A stretch of 13,237 bases of DNA from Lentisphaeria bacterium UBA1784 (GTDB lineage: Bacteria > Verrucomicrobiota > Lentisphaeria > Victivallales > Victivallaceae), in the NCBI GenBank assembly GCA_002315455.1, contig DCGG01000130.1:7381-20617 (forward strand), given 5' to 3'. Both the position numbers and the translations under genes were made by a program. The stretch's first letter is position 1. Each line of letters opens with the position of its first letter. The notes beneath the pieces are model-generated. The model did not search any database and was not told the origin of the DNA. It was given only the letters and a program-made list of their open reading frames with translations. This document shows positions 5,431 to 13,068 of the stretch, piece after piece.

Positions 5431-6060
5431 ATGAAGCATTTCCCCGGATCCTGCCTGGCCCTGTTGAGCATGGTTTTCGCGTTGACGACGGAACTTTCCG
5501 GAGAAGTACCGCTCCTGCCGCCGCCCGCACGCTCCGGCGGAATGTCTCTTGCCGATGCCCTCAATGCCCGGAAGACCGTCCGGTCCTATCAGGCGAAAGA
5601 ACTCTCTGCACAGCAACTCTCGAATCTGCTCTGGGCCGCCAACGGCATCAACCGGCAGGACGGCAAACGCACGGTGCCTTCCGCCATCAACCGGCAGGAG
5701 ATCTCCATCTACGTGGTGACAGCCGGCGGCGGATATTTCTGGGATTCTGCCAAGAACGCGCTGGAACAACGCACCGCCGAGGACGTCCGCAGCGGAGCGG
5801 GATTCTTCGAAGCGCCCCTCTATCTCGTCCTCGTCGCGGATCTGGACCGGGCCGTCAACGCCCACTACGCCGACATCGACTGCGGCTACGTGAGCCAGAA
5901 CATCTATCTGCATTGTACGGCGGCCGGCCTCGGGACCTGCGCCATCGGCAGTTTCAACCGCCCGAAGAACGCGGAGAACTTCGACCGGATGTGCAGGAAA
6001 CTGAAACTTCAGCAGAATGAAAAGGTCCTGCTGACCCACTCGGTGGGCATCCCCCGCTGA
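5431..6060 (+). CDS. Secreted nitroreductase-family flavoprotein (SagB/ThcOx-like)
   Basis: The 209-residue product belongs to the FMN-dependent nitroreductase fold. The N-terminal RKTVRSY motif (47-53) is the usual phosphate-binding start of the domain; PSAINRQ (83-89) is the P-S-x-[GA]-x-x-x motif; GLGTCAIGSF (166-175) and LLTHSVGIP (200-208) are the closing motifs. The short form with LSNLLWAANGINR resembles the SagB/ThcOx-like subgroup that oxidises or reduces small molecules with FMN. Unusually, residues 1-24 form a signal peptide (MKHFPGSCLALLSMVFALTT), implying export. The Cys at 8 is too early for a lipoprotein signal. The start at ATG 5431 follows AAGGAGG by 7 nt. It has its own promoter and structured leader, and is divergent from the PHP gene. 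The 80-nt gap to moxR has no clear terminator, so read-through is possible. Substrate unknown. Confidence 0.85.
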   Translation: MKHFPGSCLALLSMVFALTTELSGEVPLLPPPARSGGMSLADALNARKTVRSYQAKELSAQQLSNLLWAANGINRQDGKRTVPSAINRQEISIYVVTAGGGYFWDSAKNALEQRTAEDVRSGAGFFEAPLYLVLVADLDRAVNAHYADIDCGYVSQNIYLHCTAAGLGTCAIGSFNRPKNAENFDRMCRKLKLQQNEKVLLTHSVGIPR

Positions 6061-6077
6061 AGGGGGCCTGCGCACCG
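6041..6077 (+). other. Imperfect hairpin spanning the nitroreductase stop codon
   Basis: Nested complementary segments are CGGTG/CACCG (6041-6045, 6073-6077), GCA/TGC (6047-6049, 6069-6071) and CCCCC/GGGGG (6051-6055, 6062-6066) around the loop GCTGAA, which holds the TGA stop. That is thirteen Watson-Crick pairs in 37 nt. It is followed by an A-rich stretch rather than T, so a terminator is unlikely; mRNA stabilisation or processing before moxR is possible. Confidence 0.45.
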
Positions 6078-6120
6078 GACTGAAAACAAAAAAACAACCC
6101 AAAAATTTTGTTGTCCCCAA

Positions 6121-6131
6121 AAGGAGAGGAG
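6121..6131 (+). promoter_or_regulatory. Ribosome binding site that decides the moxR start
   Basis: AAGGAGAGGAG contains two GGAG copies, and the second ends 9 nt before ATG 6141. The upstream in-frame TTG at 6108 precedes this site and would translate across it, so ATG 6141 is preferred. Confidence 0.75.
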
Positions 6132-6140
6132 ATTACGACC

Positions 6141-7163
6141 ATGGAACCCAAAGACATCCAGCAACTCCAAGAAGAAGTGAAGCGGGAGAGCACCCCGCTC
6201 CAGTTGATCCGCACGGAAATGGGCCGGATTATCTCCGGCCAGGAAAAACTCATCGACCGGCTCCTGCTGGCCCTGATCTCCGATGGACACGTTCTGCTGG
6301 AAGGCGTCCCCGGTCTGGCCAAGACCCTCGCCGTCAAGACCCTTGCGCAAACCTTGGACGGAAGTTTCTCCCGGGTGCAGTTCACACCCGACCTGCTCCC
6401 CGCCGACCTTATCGGGACCCGCATCTACAATGCGGCCTCCTCCTCCTTCGAGACCAAGATCGGTCCCATCTGCGCCAACGTGATCCTCGCCGATGAGATC
6501 AACCGCGCTCCGGCGAAGGTCCAGAGCGCCCTTCTGGAAGCCATGCAGGAGAAACAGCTCACCATCGGCGGCGAACGCTTCCCCCTGCCCCAGCCGTTCC
6601 TCGTGATGGCCACCCAGAACCCCATCGAACAGGAGGGCACCTATCCTCTCCCCGAAGCCCAGTTGGACCGCTTCATGTTCAAGGTCAAGGTGGACTATCC
6701 GGAGCGGGAACAGGAGCGTTCCGTCATGGAGCGCATGGCCCATCCGGCTCCGCCGCAGGGGGCCTTCGCGGTAGCCAAACTGGATGACATCCTCGCCGCT
6801 CGGGCGCTGGTCGACAAGATCTACATCGACGAAAAAATCATCGAATACATCCTCGATCTGGTGATTGCCACCCGCCCCGAACGTCGGCATGAACTCTCAA
6901 GCCGCCAGAGCAACTGCGACCTGAGCCGTCTGGACGGCCTCATCAGCTTCGGAGCCAGTCCCCGGGCCTCCATCGCGCTCACGCTCGCTGCCAAGGGGCA
7001 GGCTCTGCTCAACGGCCGGGCCTACGTTCTGCCCCAGGACGTGAAGGATCTTGCAGCTGACGTTCTGCGGCACAGGCTGGTCCTCTCCTACGAGGCGGAA
7101 GCCGAGGACGTGGACGCAGATTCCGTCATCAGCACCATCCTCGCGGAATTGAGGACGCCGTAG
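6141..7163 (+). CDS. MoxR-family AAA+ ATPase
   Basis: The 340-residue cytoplasmic ATPase has Walker A GVPGLAKT (55-62, the MoxR variant G-x-P-G-x-[AG]-K-T), Walker B VILADE (114-119) followed by INRAPAKVQSALLEAMQE, and sensor-1 region MATQNPIEQEGTYPLPEAQL then DRF (156-178), diagnostic of MoxR proteins. The C-terminal lid domain covers about residues 225-340. MoxR ATPases act as chaperones that remodel or insert ligands into VWA-domain partners, and a VWA gene and a DUF58 gene follow directly. The gap to the DUF58 gene is 26 nt, so they should be co-transcribed. Length is normal. No dedicated promoter was recognised in the 80 nt before it. The exact partner in this organism is inferred from neighbourhood. 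Confidence 0.95.
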   Translation: MEPKDIQQLQEEVKRESTPLQLIRTEMGRIISGQEKLIDRLLLALISDGHVLLEGVPGLAKTLAVKTLAQTLDGSFSRVQFTPDLLPADLIGTRIYNAASSSFETKIGPICANVILADEINRAPAKVQSALLEAMQEKQLTIGGERFPLPQPFLVMATQNPIEQEGTYPLPEAQLDRFMFKVKVDYPEREQERSVMERMAHPAPPQGAFAVAKLDDILAARALVDKIYIDEKIIEYILDLVIATRPERRHELSSRQSNCDLSRLDGLISFGASPRASIALTLAAKGQALLNGRAYVLPQDVKDLAADVLRHRLVLSYEAEAEDVDADSVISTILAELRTP

Positions 7164-7189
7164 GCGCGGCGGAACTATGGAGGGATCCT

Positions 7190-8071
7190 ATGCTGCCTCC
7201 TGAACTGGCAAAACAGATCCGCCTGCTGGAGATCCGCACCGACCACCTCGTGGACGAGATTACCGGCGGAGCTTACCGGAGCGTATTCAAGGGCCGGGGC
7301 ATCGAATTCGACGAAGTCCGGGAATATACCCTCGAGGATGATGTCCGCTCCATTGACTGGAACGTCTCCGCACGCATGGGCGCGCCCTACGTGAAGAAGT
7401 TCGTGGAAGAACGGGAACTGACCGTTCTGCTTCTGGTGGACGTCTCCGCTTCCGGCGCCTTCGGTTCTGCGGAAAAGACCAAACGCCGCACCGCCGCCGA
7501 ACTGGCCGCTCTGCTCGCTTTCTCCGCCGGGAAATGCGGAGACAAGGTGGGCTTGCTGATGTTCAGCGACCAGAACGAACTCTATTTGCCGCCCAGAAGC
7601 GGCCGCCGCCACACCCTCCGGATGATCCGGGAGATGCTGGCGTTTCACCCCCGTTCCCCCCGGACGGATATCGCCCGGGCCCTCTCCGAGGCCGGGAAAC
7701 TCCTGAAAAAGCGGAGCGTCGTTTTTCTCATCAGCGACCTCATCGGACCGCAGGCCTTCGAACGGGCACTGAAACTTCTGAACCGCCGCCACGACGTGGT
7801 TGCGCTGGAGATCTTCGACCCGGTGGAAAAACACTGGCCCACCGACCTCCCAGTGGAGTTGGAGGATGCCGAAACGGGAGAGGTCGTCTCCTTCCGGGGC
7901 GGAGCCGCCGTGCGGGAACTGGACCGGGCGCTGGAGGCCGCCGAAAACGACAAACGGCAGGTCTGCCGCCGGGCGCAGGTGGATTTGGTGGAACTGGAAA
8001 GCGGCAGCGAAGTCCTGCGGCCGCTGCGGGAATTTTTCGCCCACCGCAGCCGCCGCAGAAGCCACGCATAG
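7190..8071 (+). CDS. DUF58 family protein with degenerate VWA fold
   Basis: The 293-residue protein starts at ATG 7190, five nt after GGAGGG. It has the DUF58 signature G-R-G-x-E-F-D-E-V-R-E-Y-x-x-x-D-D-V-R-x-I-D-W-N (about residues 35-58), here GRGIEFDEVREYTLEDDV then RSIDWN. It is followed by LLLVDVSAS (81-88), which keeps the D-x-S-x-S metal-site (MIDAS) pattern of VWA domains. No transmembrane segment is visible, typical of the short DUF58 form encoded in Bat/MoxR loci. Its place between the MoxR ATPase and membrane VWA proteins points to a cytoplasmic adaptor or client of MoxR. The gap to the next gene is 21 nt. The biochemical role of DUF58 proteins is not established. Confidence 0.93.
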   Translation: MLPPELAKQIRLLEIRTDHLVDEITGGAYRSVFKGRGIEFDEVREYTLEDDVRSIDWNVSARMGAPYVKKFVEERELTVLLLVDVSASGAFGSAEKTKRRTAAELAALLAFSAGKCGDKVGLLMFSDQNELYLPPRSGRRHTLRMIREMLAFHPRSPRTDIARALSEAGKLLKKRSVVFLISDLIGPQAFERALKLLNRRHDVVALEIFDPVEKHWPTDLPVELEDAETGEVVSFRGGAAVRELDRALEAAENDKRQVCRRAQVDLVELESGSEVLRPLREFFAHRSRRRSHA

Positions 8072-8092
8072 AACAAAGGAGGAACGCACACC

Positions 8093-9115
8093 ATGAAACG
8101 AATCGTCATCCTCCTGCTGTGGCTGGTCTGCATCCTGATGGTTGCGGGCGGCATCTTTGTCGGGACCGGATACGGCTGGAGCCTGCGCACCAAGCCGGAG
8201 GCGCTGGTCCTTCCGGAGCAGGCGGAACTCTCCTGCGCAGGAGCGCTACCCATCGGGGCGGAGACGGCCGTCACGCTTCGATTCCCGTTGCCCGTGTGGT
8301 GCAGAGTCACCTCCGCGGAACTCACCGCGCCCGAGGGCACCGTCCTCGCGGGACCGCTGAAAACGGATTCCCGCCGGCGCTGGTCCCGGCGGATCTGGGA
8401 GATCACAGGCCAACTCCGGAGTTACCGTGCAGGAGAAGCGAAAAGGGGACAGATCGTCCTGAATCTCGCCCGCAGCGGCAAGGTCGTGAAGGAGTCCGTC
8501 ATCCCGATCCCCGCCTTCTACGTCGGTGCGGAGACCTCCGAAAAACCGGAAATTCAGGAGTTTCGCTATGCCGGAGCCGTCGATCTGCCGCAACACCGGA
8601 CATTGCGACCGCTGTGGCTCGTCATCGGGATCGGCATCCTGCTGATCCTGCTGGTGCTGTGGGCGCGGTGGTACTTCCGCAGACGCCGCGCCGCTGCCGA
8701 AGCCGCCCGGCCCTTCTGGGAGGTCACGCTCTCCGCCCTCTCGCTCCTGCGGGGAGAACTCCGCACCCATCGCGAGAGCGGAGAACAAGGTTTCGTCCGA
8801 CTCACGGACCTTGTCCGGGGATATCTTGAGAAGCGCTTTTCCTTGCCGCTGACCACCCTGACCACCCCGGAATTTCTGGAGGACCTCGACAGGAAACTCG
8901 CCTCCGAACTGCCGGAGGAGCGCCCCTTCCTGCGGGAGTTCATGAATGCCGCGGACTTCGTAAAGTTCGCCCGGGTCCCCGCTGACCCCGGAATGCTTGA
9001 CAACGCGGTGGACCGCGCTGAAGCCCTGGTGCGCAGAACCACTCCCCGTCCGGTCCAGGAGAAGCCCTCCGCCGACGGCGGAAAATCCGCAGGGAAAGGA
9101 GCCGGATCATGTTGA
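8093..9115 (+). CDS. Two-TM membrane protein, BatD/DUF4381-like, of the MoxR cluster
   Basis: The start at ATG 8093 follows AAAGGAGG (8075-8082). The 340-residue protein has an N-terminal hydrophobic helix (4-23; signal anchor or signal peptide), an extracytoplasmic beta-rich part (25-172), a second transmembrane helix (LWLVIGIGILLILLVLWARW, about 174-193) followed by Arg-rich RRRR, and a cytoplasmic helical tail (200-340). The segment FVRLTDLVRGYLEKRFSLP (about residues 237-255) and the later FVKFAR resemble the C-terminal region of DUF4381/BatD-type proteins. The position between DUF58 and BatA-like genes fits the BatD-like component. The tail end is Gly/Ser/Lys-rich and low in complexity. 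The last 7 nt overlap the next gene. The family call rests on architecture and neighbours more than on strict motifs. Confidence 0.75.
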   Translation: MKRIVILLLWLVCILMVAGGIFVGTGYGWSLRTKPEALVLPEQAELSCAGALPIGAETAVTLRFPLPVWCRVTSAELTAPEGTVLAGPLKTDSRRRWSRRIWEITGQLRSYRAGEAKRGQIVLNLARSGKVVKESVIPIPAFYVGAETSEKPEIQEFRYAGAVDLPQHRTLRPLWLVIGIGILLILLVLWARWYFRRRRAAAEAARPFWEVTLSALSLLRGELRTHRESGEQGFVRLTDLVRGYLEKRFSLPLTTLTTPEFLEDLDRKLASELPEERPFLREFMNAADFVKFARVPADPGMLDNAVDRAEALVRRTTPRPVQEKPSADGGKSAGKGAGSC

Positions 9116-10128
9116 GTTTTGCCTATCCGTGGGCGCTTTGTCTGTTACTGATTGTCCCGTTGTTCTTCTGGTACCGGCGGCGCTGGCTCCGCCGTCCGGC
9201 GGTGGTGGTGGCCTCCGCCATCCCTTTCCGCAAGATCAAAAAGCGCACAGGGAAACCGGACTTCGCGGAGTGGTGCTGTTATCTTGCGGCAGTCCTGCTG
9301 GTCCTCGCCATGAGCCGTCCCCGGCTGGGAGATGAGAGGGTTATCGTCCGCGCCAAGGGGATCGACCTCATCCTCGCGCTGGATATGTCCGGCAGCATGC
9401 GGGCTTACGACATCTCTCCCAACATGAGCCGGGAGAGTTTTCACAAAGCCATTCAGGAACGGACTCTGCTGAACCGTCTGGACACCGCCAAGCGCGAGAT
9501 CCGAAAGTTCATTGAAGAGCGCCCCAACGACCGCATCGGACTCATCGGCTTTGCCGATCAGGCGTACAGTTTTGCGCCGCCGACCCTGGATCATTCCTGG
9601 CTCATCGACCGGCTCAACAGCCTGACTCCCGGGCAGATCGGAGAAACCACCGGGATCGCCGCACCCATCGGTTCTGCGGTCAACCGGCTGAAGGATTCCG
9701 CCGCGCCCCGCCGGGTACTGGTCCTCTTCACCGACGGAACCAACACCGCCGTCAACCGGATCAGCCCCGAACAGGCGGCCGCGCTGGCCAAGGAGTACAA
9801 GGTGATCATCCACACCGTGGGGATCGGCAGCGGTCAGGCGGTCGCCATTGATCCGACCTTCGGCCGAGTGATCCCGGTACAGGACAACTTCGACGAGCCT
9901 CTGCTGAAGGCCCTCGCAAAGGAGACCGACGGCAGTTACTTCCACGCCAGCGACTCCGACGGCATGGCCCGGGTGATGCAGGAGATCAACCAGCTGGAAC
10001 GGACCTCCGTGGAACAGCCCCGCTACGTGGAGTACCGCGAATACGCTCCCGTGCTTGCGCTGATCGCCGCAGGATTGCTGATGCTGGGATTCGCACTGCG
10101 GTGCCGGTGGATGGTGCGGCTTCCCTGA
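9109..10128 (+). CDS. BatA-like VWA-domain membrane protein
   Basis: This 339-residue protein starts at ATG 9109 inside the end of the previous gene (7-nt overlap, ATGTTGA), behind AAAGGAG (9095-9101), indicating translational coupling. Two N-terminal helices (about 5-21 and 50-65) precede a VWA domain with an intact MIDAS: DMSGSM (D92, S94, S96), a GETTGI threonine loop and FTDGTN. A C-terminal helix (PVLALIAAGLLMLGF, about 310-328) closes the protein. This helix-helix-VWA-helix layout is that of BatA, with the VWA domain on the outer side of the inner membrane. Bat proteins were named for Bacteroides aerotolerance; more generally, MoxR-Bat loci support envelope and stress functions. No BatB, TPR or second VWA gene follows; the next gene is a glycosidase. 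Confidence 0.92.
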   Translation: MLSFAYPWALCLLLIVPLFFWYRRRWLRRPAVVVASAIPFRKIKKRTGKPDFAEWCCYLAAVLLVLAMSRPRLGDERVIVRAKGIDLILALDMSGSMRAYDISPNMSRESFHKAIQERTLLNRLDTAKREIRKFIEERPNDRIGLIGFADQAYSFAPPTLDHSWLIDRLNSLTPGQIGETTGIAAPIGSAVNRLKDSAAPRRVLVLFTDGTNTAVNRISPEQAAALAKEYKVIIHTVGIGSGQAVAIDPTFGRVIPVQDNFDEPLLKALAKETDGSYFHASDSDGMARVMQEINQLERTSVEQPRYVEYREYAPVLALIAAGLLMLGFALRCRWMVRLP

Positions 10129-10191
10129 CGTAAAGCACCTTCCCCGGCAAAACTGATAAGCAAAGACATGTTTTGATTCCGTGACGCATGG

Positions 10192-10252
10192 AATTCTCCG
10201 GTTTGAGAAGTTATTTTATTCCGTTGACAAATCACGGATCATCCGGAGGATT
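10192..10252 (+). promoter_or_regulatory. Potential Shine-Dalgarno-masking stem before the glycosidase
   Basis: AATTCTCCGG (10192-10201) can pair with CCGGAGGATT (10243-10252) in ten contiguous pairs, one of them T-G. The right arm contains the whole GGAGGA ribosome binding site (10245-10250) of the gene at 10261. The 41-nt loop is AT-rich and carries TTGACA at 10224. It matters only if transcription starts upstream of 10192, for example by read-through from the batA side. Confidence 0.4.
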
Positions 10253-10260
10253 TCCTGAAA

Positions 10261-12489
10261 ATGGTACGTTTGCTTCTTTTCTGCACGTTCCTCATCGCCC
10301 TTGCTCTGCAGGGCCGGAGTGCTCCTGCCCCCGCGATCAAACTGCAACTGGGGAAAGGGACGCCGGTCAGCGTCTGGCGGCAGGGAGAGATGGCGGAGAT
10401 CCGGATCTCCGGCGGTTCTGCCGACGCCGCTCCGCCCCGGCATGACGTTGACCTCTCACTCCGAGACTTCGACGACAACGAAGTGTGGTCCTTCCGCGGC
10501 AAGGCGGAAGATCTGCCGCTTGATCTGCCGGAACCCAAGCGTTTCGGACCGTACACCCTCTCCGGCACCATCCCCGGAAATGGCGGCAAAACGGAATCGT
10601 TTCAGCGGCATCTTGCCTACGTTCCCAGAGCGGCGTCCGGAGATCACGGCTCCATGCAGTACGGGATCGTACTGCTGAACCTGCCCATCCCTCTTGTGAA
10701 GCCGGGCGCCCTCGCCTGCCGGCTGGCCGGAGCGGATTTCATCCGTTCCTCAATGAGCTGGAAGGAGGCAGAGGCCGCTCCGGGCCGTTGGGACTGGAGC
10801 TACTATGACGACTACTTCGGAGCCTTGCGATCCCGGGGCCTCCGCTGGGTTCCCATTCTCTGGCACGCGCCCCCGTGGGGGCTGGACAAAACCCACCGCT
10901 CTACCTTGAAGCCGGAGTCCGGCGTCTGCCGGATGCCTTTCCCAGACCGGAGGCTTTGGGCGGATTTCATCCTCCGCGCGCTGGAACGCTACGGCAAAGA
11001 ACTCCGCACCGTGGAGGTATGGAATGAGCCGGACCTCCCCTACTTCGCAGACTTCACGCCGGAGGAGTACGCCGAACTGCTGAAGGACGTCCGCCGCGCC
11101 ATCGAAGCGAAGCATCTGCCCATCCGGATTACCACCTGCGGTTTCACCTGCCTTCCGGGACAACACCCCAAAATGATCTTCAAGGACTACATGCCGCGGG
11201 CGCTGAAGGCGGCGGCGGGAGCCTACGACTGCCATTCCATCCATTTTCACGGCGGATTCACGGACTACAAAGAGAGCCTCAACCGCTTCATCCGACTGCG
11301 GCAGGAGTGGGGTATTGCCGTTCCCTGGGCGGCCAACGAGACCGCCGTCTCCGCCTCGTTCTGCGGCAGAAAGAGACAAGCGGCGATCCTCTTTGAAAAA
11401 ATGGTCTATTCCCAGGCCAAGGGAGCCGAGGCCTACGTCTGGCACAACTTGCGGGACCTCGGCAAAGACCCGAAGAACGCCGAGCACAACTACGGCCTCA
11501 TGGACAACGACTACGAACCCAAGGAGGCCTACTCCGCCTACGCGGCAACGGTGCATCTCTTTCGCGGTGCGGAGCCGATCCGTGACCTCTCCCGCGGCGA
11601 GTGCATCTGCCTTGTATTCCGCAGAGGGAAGGAAATTCTGATCCCCGTCTGGACGTTTTCCGGGAAATCCCGGGAGCGGGAAGTGGTGTTTTCCGGCATC
11701 CAAGGCAAAGCCTACTTCGCGGACCTTTATGGCAATCGCCGGGATTTGGCGGTCAGGAGTGGGACGCTGCGCTTACCGGTCTCGAAGGTCCCCGGAACGC
11801 TTCTGCTTGAACAGGAGGAGGCGCCGGAACTGGTCGAAGTGCATCTTGCTCCGCCGCAGGAAACTGTGATCCGTCTTGCCGCCGATCCGAAACTCACCGG
11901 AGCGCCCTGCATCCATTTGGAGAAGCGGGAAAGTTACCACGCCACGGCTCCAGCTGACCCCTCCTTTGCCGACTGCGTCTGGCGTGGAGCCGGCGATTGC
12001 TCCGCCAAACTCTGGATGGGCATGAATGGCGGCATCCTGCGCGTGAGAGCGGAGATCCGGGACGACGTTCACACTCCTCCCTGCACTCCCGAAGTGCCTT
12101 CCGGGGACAAAGTCCAGTTCTTTTTCGCGCCGCAAAGGGGGACTCCGCTTTTCAAGTTCTCGCTCGTCCTCGACCGGGAGGGAAAGGCGCAGATGCAATG
12201 CAAAGAGTCTCCCGCCAGGAAAAATACGGATGCCCTGCGCCGCAAATGCCGGGTCTCCATCACCCGGGACGACCGGGCGCACCTTACGAACTATGAACTG
12301 CGGATCCCTGCGGCCGAATTGGGGATTCGGCAGGGCGTTCCTTTCCGTTTCAACGCGGTGATCTTCGACGATGACGGACGGGTTCAGGAGGGATACCATG
12401 CTCTGGTCCCGGTCAGCGGAGGACCGACATCCGGCGGCACCGGGTTGCCGCAGTTTGTTTTCAGCGAACGAAAGGATCCCCAAAAATGA
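10261..12489 (+). CDS. Secreted clan GH-A glycoside hydrolase with C-terminal CBM9-like domain
   Basis: The 742-residue protein has a signal peptide (residues 1-20), an N-terminal beta-sandwich (about 25-125), a TIM-barrel region (about 140-470) and a C-terminal CBM9/DOMON-like sandwich (about 540-738). Barrel marks of clan GH-A are visible: WVPILWHAPPW (strand 3), VEVWNEPD with the acid/base Glu at 256, and VPWAANETAVSA with a candidate nucleophile Glu at 360. The chemistry is therefore probably retaining glycoside hydrolysis, closest in feel to GH39/GH5-type enzymes, but the family is not certain. The CBM9-like part has SAKLWMGMNGGILRVRAEIR, DDVH, GDKVQFFF and closes with GPTSGGTGLPQFVF. 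The start at ATG 10261 follows GGAGGA with a longish 10-nt spacer that may be masked by upstream pairing. Its stop overlaps the start of the rhamnosidase remnant by ATGA, so the two were once an operon. Confidence 0.85.
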   Translation: MVRLLLFCTFLIALALQGRSAPAPAIKLQLGKGTPVSVWRQGEMAEIRISGGSADAAPPRHDVDLSLRDFDDNEVWSFRGKAEDLPLDLPEPKRFGPYTLSGTIPGNGGKTESFQRHLAYVPRAASGDHGSMQYGIVLLNLPIPLVKPGALACRLAGADFIRSSMSWKEAEAAPGRWDWSYYDDYFGALRSRGLRWVPILWHAPPWGLDKTHRSTLKPESGVCRMPFPDRRLWADFILRALERYGKELRTVEVWNEPDLPYFADFTPEEYAELLKDVRRAIEAKHLPIRITTCGFTCLPGQHPKMIFKDYMPRALKAAAGAYDCHSIHFHGGFTDYKESLNRFIRLRQEWGIAVPWAANETAVSASFCGRKRQAAILFEKMVYSQAKGAEAYVWHNLRDLGKDPKNAEHNYGLMDNDYEPKEAYSAYAATVHLFRGAEPIRDLSRGECICLVFRRGKEILIPVWTFSGKSREREVVFSGIQGKAYFADLYGNRRDLAVRSGTLRLPVSKVPGTLLLEQEEAPELVEVHLAPPQETVIRLAADPKLTGAPCIHLEKRESYHATAPADPSFADCVWRGAGDCSAKLWMGMNGGILRVRAEIRDDVHTPPCTPEVPSGDKVQFFFAPQRGTPLFKFSLVLDREGKAQMQCKESPARKNTDALRRKCRVSITRDDRAHLTNYELRIPAAELGIRQGVPFRFNAVIFDDDGRVQEGYHALVPVSGGPTSGGTGLPQFVFSERKDPQK

Positions 12490-12976
12490 GTGCCGTCATC
12501 AGAAAATGGATGCGTCCGGCGCAACCGGCAGTGGAGCCGCCCTTCATCGCGATCTATCGGAACAGATTTCACTGCGGCCCCGGCGGCGGAACGCTGGACC
12601 TGCAATACAGCGCCGATGAGCGCGGGATGTTCTTCCTCGACGGCGAAAAAGCGGGGGAAGGTCCGGAACGGGGCACCATTCAGAAGTGGTACTGGGGACG
12701 GCCCCGGCACTTCAGAGCGGGAAACTGGACCCCTGCGGCATCTCGTTCTCTTTTTATGCGCTGGAAGCGTTCCGGGCCTTCGGCTTGGAGGAGTTGTTCC
12801 AACGGCGGCGGGAACGCTACCTTGCCACGGCTGACGATGCGAACCGACGCACCATGCCGGAGAACTTCCCCAGCGATTGGTGGCTCCGGTCGGAATGCCA
12901 TGCATGGAGCAGCCATCTGCTCTATCACACCTTCGCAAAGGATACGATTCGCGCACGCATCAGGCCCGCCGACTGA
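12486..12976 (+). pseudogene. Remnant of a GH78-like alpha-L-rhamnosidase with internal deletion and frame change
   Basis: The ancestral start is ATG 12486, overlapping the glycosidase stop (ATGA), with AAAGGA 9 nt upstream. The first frame gives about 70 residues resembling the N-terminal sandwich of rhamnosidase-like enzymes: SADERGMFFLDGEKAGEGPE and RGTIQKWYW (pattern AD-x-R-x-x-x-x-[VL]-[ND]-G-x-x-x-G-x-G-P-x-R ... WY). From about 12690-12715 that frame becomes Arg/Ser-rich nonsense, while the +2 frame continues with LQSGKLDPCGISFSFYALEA and later WWLRSECHAWSSHLLYHTF. These resemble the very end of the GH78 (alpha/alpha)6 barrel, ending at TGA 12976. Several hundred residues, including most of the catalytic domain, are therefore missing. 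The piece cannot be an active enzyme. The family assignment is from memory of motifs. Confidence 0.7.
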
Positions 12977-13009
12977 AACGGCGCCCCCGCATTCCCGCTG
13001 AAACGGAAA

Positions 13010-13039
13010 AGGGAGGAGCTGGTCCGACCGCTCCTCCCT
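13010..13039 (-). terminator. Rho-independent terminator of gpmI
   Basis: On the minus strand AGGGAGGAGC (13039-13030) pairs perfectly with GCTCCTCCCT (13019-13010) around a 10-nt loop that can form GGT/ACC inside. TTTT begins at the last stem base and continues T-rich (TTTTCCGTTT). It lies 30 nt after the gpmI stop and 33 nt past the convergent pseudogene end. Confidence 0.75.
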
Positions 13040-13047
13040 CTGGGTAA

Positions 13048-13062
13048 CGCAGGCATCCTGCG
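13048..13062. repeat. Small hairpin between the gpmI stop and its terminator
   Basis: CGCAGG (13048-13053) and CCTGCG (13057-13062) flank a 3-nt loop, 6 bp past the gpmI stop. There is no T run, so it probably adds to the 3' structure rather than terminating alone. Confidence 0.45.
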
Positions 13063-13068
13063 CAGGGA

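Noticed and set aside
10224..10229. TTGACA as a -35 box for the glycosidase
   Set aside because: The position 17 bp downstream reads AGGATT and overlaps the ribosome binding site, so it cannot serve as a -10 box for this gene.
10129..10260. Possible small gene between batA and the glycosidase
   Set aside because: The only frames here run into the glycosidase out of frame, lack a ribosome binding site and have no recognisable content.
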